From: Streptomyces sp. NRRL S-337
GTDB taxonomy: Bacteria; Actinomycetota; Actinomycetes; Streptomycetales; Streptomycetaceae
DNA: 33,696 bases
Direction: 5' to 3'
NCBI RefSeq assembly: GCF_000720175.1
Contig: NZ_JOIX01000079.1
Coordinates: 1 to 33,696 of the forward strand
Notes under the pieces: model-generated
What the model saw: only the letters and a program-made list of their open reading frames with translations
What the model was told of the DNA's origin: nothing
Databases searched by the model: none
Shown here: in pieces, positions 30,462 to 33,696 of the stretch
Layout: each line of letters begins with the position of its first letter
Position numbering within the stretch: the stretch's first letter is position 1
Position numbers and translations under genes: made by a program

Positions 30462-31850
30462 TCACTTCTTCTTCGCCGCGTCCCCGAACGCCAGGTCCGT
30501 GCCCGAGAGTTCGGCGCGGATACCGTCCCGTTCGACGGAGATGTTGCGCAGCCGCACGTCACCGGGGGTCTTGGGGAGCTGGAAGGAGAGCGACAGCCGG
30601 TCCGCGAGCTGCGGCTTGGTCAGACCGCTCAGCGCCCCGAGGATCTTCGGGTCGATGCCGACCTTCTGCAGCAGCCAGGGGTGGTCCACCACCACGTCGA
30701 CGAGGTTGACCTTCATCAGCTGGTGGACGAAGCGCGGCGACCCGGTCAGCTGGTGCAGCTTGTCGTCGCTGCGCAGCGCTTCGTCGAGGTACTGCTTCGG
30801 GATGCCGATCCGCTCGGCGATCGCCGGGATGCTCAGCATCGCCTTGGCCTTGGCGGCCTGCCGGCTGAGTTCGGCGGCGGCCTTGCGGGTCAGCCGCAGG
30901 CCGTCCGCCTTGCCTGTGCCCGGCCGGTACACGGCGACGTCGCCGATGTCCAGCCGCATCCGGCTGATGTCGGTGGACACCCCACGGTCGCCGGCCCGCC
31001 GGATGCGCGCCTCGGCCCGGACGCGCAGTTCGTGGCCGGCGATCGGCAGCCGGCCCACCGCGCGGACCGAATCGTGCCCCAGCTCGCTGAACTTCACCTG
31101 TGAGGCGCCGAGTTCACGGTTCATGTCGTCGAAGGCGAGCAGCACGTCTCCGTGCATGGAGCCGATCGTGGCGCCCTTGATGGAGCTGGGCAGATCGCCG
31201 TCGAGGCGGACGTCGTGCGCGGTCGCCTCGAACTTCGCCAGCGAGACCCGGTCGGCGGCCAGGTCGGGGATGGTGACCTTCACCTGGTCGACGCGCTTGT
31301 CGAGGACCTGGGTGAGGAACGGGAAGCCCTGGATGTCGACTTCGGGCGTGGCGTTCAGATGCAGCGCGGACTTGAGCTTCTCCGCGGTCTTGTTCTGCGC
31401 GTACAGCACCGCGAACCGGTCGAAGAGAGTGAGGAACGCGGTGCCCACCAGCACCGCGACCAGCAGCTTCAGGGTGATCGGGACGGCGGCGAAGCGGCTG
31501 ATCCCGCGCTTGGCCCGGCGGTGGTTGGGCGGCGACCAGGCTTCGTCCTCGTCCTCGTCGTGGCGCAGCCCGAGGCCCAGCGGATCGTCGCTGCCGTCCC
31601 GCTCGTTGAGGTACGTGCGGCGGCGCGGGCCGCCGGCGTACGCCGCGGGATCGTTCTCCGGTCCGGTCTCCGCGGCGGGGTCCGGCTCGGGGTCGGCGAG
31701 GGCGGCCAGATCGGCGTACGGGTTGATGGGGGAGAGCCTTCTGGTGTCGCCGGCGGGTTCGTCCGGGGCGCCGCTCGTGACAGGGGTGTGGGGGTGGTGC
31801 GAGGCGGCGGGTTCGGGCGAGGGTGAAGGTATGCGTGTGGGGGTTCGCAT
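30462..31850 (-). CDS. DUF2993 (LmeA-like) membrane-anchored protein, long form
   Basis: A 462-aa protein. The first 118 residues are a cytosolic, Pro- and acid-rich tail, a single transmembrane helix follows (about 125-146, VPITLKLLVAVLVGTAFLTLF), and the rest is a DUF2993 domain outside the membrane. The motif VDIQGFPFLTQVLDKR matches that of the shorter DUF2993 protein at 14751-15452. The C-terminal part contains several amphipathic helices and a Lys-Lys-Lys end. Lipid binding or transport in the cell envelope is inferred from mycobacterial LmeA. It converges with the kinase gene with only 18 bp between stops. Confidence 0.87.
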   Translation of the reverse strand: MRTPTRIPSPSPEPAASHHPHTPVTSGAPDEPAGDTRRLSPINPYADLAALADPEPDPAAETGPENDPAAYAGGPRRRTYLNERDGSDDPLGLGLRHDEDEDEAWSPPNHRRAKRGISRFAAVPITLKLLVAVLVGTAFLTLFDRFAVLYAQNKTAEKLKSALHLNATPEVDIQGFPFLTQVLDKRVDQVKVTIPDLAADRVSLAKFEATAHDVRLDGDLPSSIKGATIGSMHGDVLLAFDDMNRELGASQVKFSELGHDSVRAVGRLPIAGHELRVRAEARIRRAGDRGVSTDISRMRLDIGDVAVYRPGTGKADGLRLTRKAAAELSRQAAKAKAMLSIPAIAERIGIPKQYLDEALRSDDKLHQLTGSPRFVHQLMKVNLVDVVVDHPWLLQKVGIDPKILGALSGLTKPQLADRLSLSFQLPKTPGDVRLRNISVERDGIRAELSGTDLAFGDAAKKK

Positions 31851-32054
31851 CCGTACATCCCACCACGATCGGGGTCCTCGAACGCAAGTCTTACCGAAGG
31901 TATGTCGGATACGCGAAGCTTGTCGTAGCGATCTTGAGGAAATTTTTCCGCGACACCGGCTGTTGCTGAATTACCGTCAGCACTCTTCCGGGTGCGTACG
32001 TCGTCCGTACTTCCCCGCACCTCGTGCTCTTACCGATCTCCCGAAGGTGGCCCC
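31851..32054. promoter_or_regulatory. Divergent promoter region, DUF2993 / NmrA
   Basis: This 204-bp gap is notably less GC-rich than its surroundings. It contains TAAGAC on the minus strand (near 31893-31898) as a possible -10 for the DUF2993 gene, an AT-rich dyad GGAAA-tt-TTTCC (31938-31949) and GTACG-tcgtc-CGTAC (near 31996-32010). No -35/-10 pair for the NmrA-type gene stands out. Confidence 0.4.
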
Positions 32055-32915
32055 ATGATCGTGGTAACCGGCGCAACCGGCAACATCGGCCGCAGCCTCG
32101 TCGACCGGCTCCTCGCGGACGGCGCCGCCGTACGCGCCCTGACCCGCGACCCGGCACGCGCCCAGCTGCCCGCCGGGGCGGAGGTGGTACGCGCCGATCT
32201 CACCGGCAGCGCCGCCGACTTCGGGCCCCTCCTCGACGGCGCCGACGCCCTCTTCCTCAACCTGGCGGCCGGCGGCGACCGGGCCGCGCTCGCCCTCGTC
32301 GAGGCCGCGGCCAAGGCCGGCGTCCGCCGGATCGTCCTCAACTCCTCGATGGCGGTGACCGACACCCCCGCCGACGAGACCAACTTCATCGCCCGGATGC
32401 ACGCCACACTGGAGCGCGCGGTGCGCGACTCCGGCCTGGAGTGGACCTTCGTCCGCGGTGGCAACTACGCCACCAACGCCCTGGCCTGGGGCCCGGCGAT
32501 CCGCGACTCCGGAGTGGTCCGCGACGCCCACCCGGACGCCCAGGGCGTGCCGGTCCACGAGGCGGACCTCGCGGACGTCGCCGCCGTCGCCCTCCTGGAC
32601 CGCACCGGAACCCACACCGGCCAGGCGTACCTCGTCACCGGCCCCGAGCCGCTGACCGTCGCCGACCAGGTCGCCGAGATCGGCCGGGCGATCGGCCGCG
32701 AGACCCGGGTCGAGCAGATCACCGAGGAAGCCGCCGCCGAGGCGATGTCCGGCCCCCACCTGCCGAAGGAGGCGGCCCTGCAACTGGTCCGCATGTTCGG
32801 CAGCACGGTCGACGCCCCGGCCTTCCCCGTCTCCGACGCGGTCGAACGGGTCACGGGCCACCCGGCCCGCACCTTCGCGCAGTGGGCACGGGATCACGTG
32901 GCCGACTTCTCCTGA
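32055..32915 (+). CDS. NmrA-type NAD(P)-binding protein
   Basis: A 286-aa atypical short-chain dehydrogenase/reductase of the NmrA/HSCARG group. The N-terminal dinucleotide motif TGATGNIG is at residues 5-12, RALTRDPARAQLPAGAEVVRADL follows, and the substrate strand is RIVLNSSMAVTD, without the Tyr-x-x-x-Lys pair of active dehydrogenases nearby. Members act as NAD(P)H-quinone reductases or as redox sensors. GAAGGTGG lies 4 nt before the ATG. The 3' end overlaps the convergent membrane gene by 22 bp. Such genes are often controlled by HxlR regulators; the one in this window is 29 kb away. Confidence 0.88.
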   Translation: MIVVTGATGNIGRSLVDRLLADGAAVRALTRDPARAQLPAGAEVVRADLTGSAADFGPLLDGADALFLNLAAGGDRAALALVEAAAKAGVRRIVLNSSMAVTDTPADETNFIARMHATLERAVRDSGLEWTFVRGGNYATNALAWGPAIRDSGVVRDAHPDAQGVPVHEADLADVAAVALLDRTGTHTGQAYLVTGPEPLTVADQVAEIGRAIGRETRVEQITEEAAAEAMSGPHLPKEAALQLVRMFGSTVDAPAFPVSDAVERVTGHPARTFAQWARDHVADFS

Positions 32916-33463
32916 CCCCCACGTACGCGGCCGTCCCGCCGCGGGGCCCGCTCGCCGTCGCGCGCACCCCGCTGGTGGAGCACGGCCAGGGGCAGCATCA
33001 CCACCGCCCCCACGAAGAAGTACGTGTTGATCGCCATCTCCGTCCAGAACTCCCCGGAGGCCGGATCGGCGGGGCGCTCCGCCAGCCCCAGCAGGCCGTA
33101 CGGGGTGAGCCCGGCCGCCGTCGTGAGGTTCTCGACCAGGCCCGGCACACCCCGTACGACCAGAAGCACGGCGCCGCACCACAGCGGCACCGTCACCAGC
33201 CACCCGGGGAGTCGCCGCCCCCACGGCCGCACCGTCGCCAGACTCACCACCGCGCCGCCCGCCGACATCGCCACGATCAGCCCGTCATAGGCGAGGAACA
33301 CCCACACCGGCACGGCGTCCTCCGCGCCCATCGCCGCCCGGTAGTCCACGCCCATCCACACATGCCACCCGAACGACGCCACGAGCCACCCGAACGACCC
33401 GTAGGCCCAAAAGGCCTTCCTGGCCCGCCCCTTGGCCCTCTCCTCACCTCGCACAGCAGTCAT
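32894..33463 (-). CDS. Four-helix membrane protein of unknown function
   Basis: A 189-aa protein with four hydrophobic helices (about residues 18-37, 52-76, 87-108 and 140-162) and short charged loops. I do not recognise the family. The ATG at 33463 follows TAGCGT (minus strand, 33471-33476) at 7 nt, so a leaderless mRNA is likely. The C-terminal tail from about residue 165 (RGARDGERAPRRDGRV) is encoded by a GC-rich word that is repeated 640 bp upstream at the other side of the gene, so this tail probably came from a dispersed repeat. It overlaps the NmrA-type gene tail to tail. Confidence 0.78.
   Translation of the reverse strand: MTAVRGEERAKGRARKAFWAYGSFGWLVASFGWHVWMGVDYRAAMGAEDAVPVWVFLAYDGLIVAMSAGGAVVSLATVRPWGRRLPGWLVTVPLWCGAVLLVVRGVPGLVENLTTAAGLTPYGLLGLAERPADPASGEFWTEMAINTYFFVGAVVMLPLAVLHQRGARDGERAPRRDGRVRGGQEKSAT
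32918..32965. repeat. Dispersed repeat copy A
   Basis: The segment with cgtcccgccgcggggc followed by ccgctcgccgtcgcgc matches copy B at about 33562-33609 (tgtcccgccgcggggct then cgctcgccgttgcgc), in the same orientation. Both copies are preceded by a cacgta word. Copy A codes for the tail of the four-helix membrane protein. Confidence 0.7.
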
Positions 33464-33523
33464 ACCCGCCACGCTAGGAGCGGCCCACCACGGGGACGTC
33501 CTCCTGGGGGCGGGGGCCCTCCA

Positions 33524-33620
33524 CCGTGTGGGGGAGCCTCGCCGTTGCGCTTTGCGGCGCCCCCGCACGTAGCTGTCTGTCCCGCCGCGGGGCTCGCTCG
33601 CCGTTGCGCCTGCGGCGGGC
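33524..33620. repeat. Dispersed repeat copy B with partial copy
   Basis: Copy B (about 33562-33609) repeats copy A. A shorter related piece (cctcgccgttgcgc, 33537-33550) precedes it, so gccgttgcgc occurs twice about 60 bp apart. It lies upstream of the membrane-protein promoter and looks like a REP-type intergenic element. No gene is supported from 33477 to the window end. Confidence 0.65.
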
Positions 33621-33658
33621 TGGGTGGGTGTTGGGTGCGGTGACGGGCCTGCGGGGCC

Positions 33659-33696
33659 GGTGTTTGGGACTGCTGTCGCTTTACGTCCCAAACACC
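33659..33696. repeat. Perfect 12-bp inverted repeat at the right edge
   Basis: GGTGTTTGGGAC (33659-33670) and GTCCCAAACACC (33685-33696) are exact reverse complements with a 14-nt loop (tgctgtcgctttac). The repeat ends on the last base of the window, so its true extent and neighbours are unknown. It may be a terminator for a gene to the right. Confidence 0.8.

Noticed and set aside
30499..32058. A 519-codon plus-strand frame across the long DUF2993 gene
   Set aside because: Ser/Arg-rich shadow of the DUF2993 coding sequence.
1..33696. tRNA, rRNA, integrase/att sites or transposase
   Set aside because: I looked for T-loop words, transposase motifs and integrase motifs and found none convincing, so the accessory module at 21455-24469 has no visible mobility gene.

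Overview
The window is a stretch of very GC-rich chromosome from a Streptomyces or close relative. This follows from strongly GC-biased third codon positions and from genes typical of the genus: rsiG (anti-sigma factor for WhiG), nur (nickel-responsive Fur-family regulator) and glnR (orphan OmpR-type nitrogen regulator). In S. coelicolor, glnR is SCO4159 and nur is SCO4179, and this window carries that chromosomal neighbourhood. I see no tRNA, rRNA, CRISPR array, insertion sequence or large biosynthetic cluster.

Left part (about 1-9,350), accessory-like: two TetR regulators, an HxlR regulator, two VOC (glyoxalase-fold) proteins, a SAM methyltransferase, an NADPH-dependent FMN reductase behind a SoxR-type promoter, an ankyrin-repeat protein and an L-asparaginase; then rsiG and D-aminoacyl-tRNA deacylase (dtd). 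The gaps are full of short degenerate tandem repeats. Many of these start inside the last codons of a gene and carry its stop codon along.

Middle (9,350-21,050), conserved core: ygfZ-type folate-binding protein and nur; a cobalamin riboswitch with no intact gene behind it; a nitrobindin/FABP-like protein; a 33-residue membrane peptide; a DsrE-like protein; DUF3099; a sulfur operon (cysteine-rich leader peptide, rhodanese cysA, DUF1416); a DUF2993 lipoprotein-like gene; a PYG-repeat membrane protein with a MoaD/ThiS-like partner; and a heterodimeric ABC exporter whose two subunits together make one degenerate and one canonical ATP site.

Right part (21,050-33,696): a two-gene accessory module (DUF3800 plus an unrecognised 756-aa protein with a ParB-like segment) lies between the exporter and glnR. 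After glnR come a LacI regulator, then an envelope-stress-like set (HtrA-type protease, response regulator, histidine kinase) in which three GTTCTCA heptamers at exact 11-bp spacing sit in front of the protease. The window ends with a second DUF2993 protein, an NmrA-type NAD(P)-binding protein, a four-helix membrane protein whose C-terminus comes from a dispersed repeat, and a perfect 12-bp hairpin at the last base.

The most unusual things are the stop-codon-anchored repeats, the DUF3800/756-aa pair, the orphan cobalamin riboswitch, the small ORF whose stop overlaps the glnR start, and the clean operator architectures (TTGACG-18-TACTCT with a dyad in the spacer; a 19-bp-spacer SoxR promoter; the 11-bp heptamer array).
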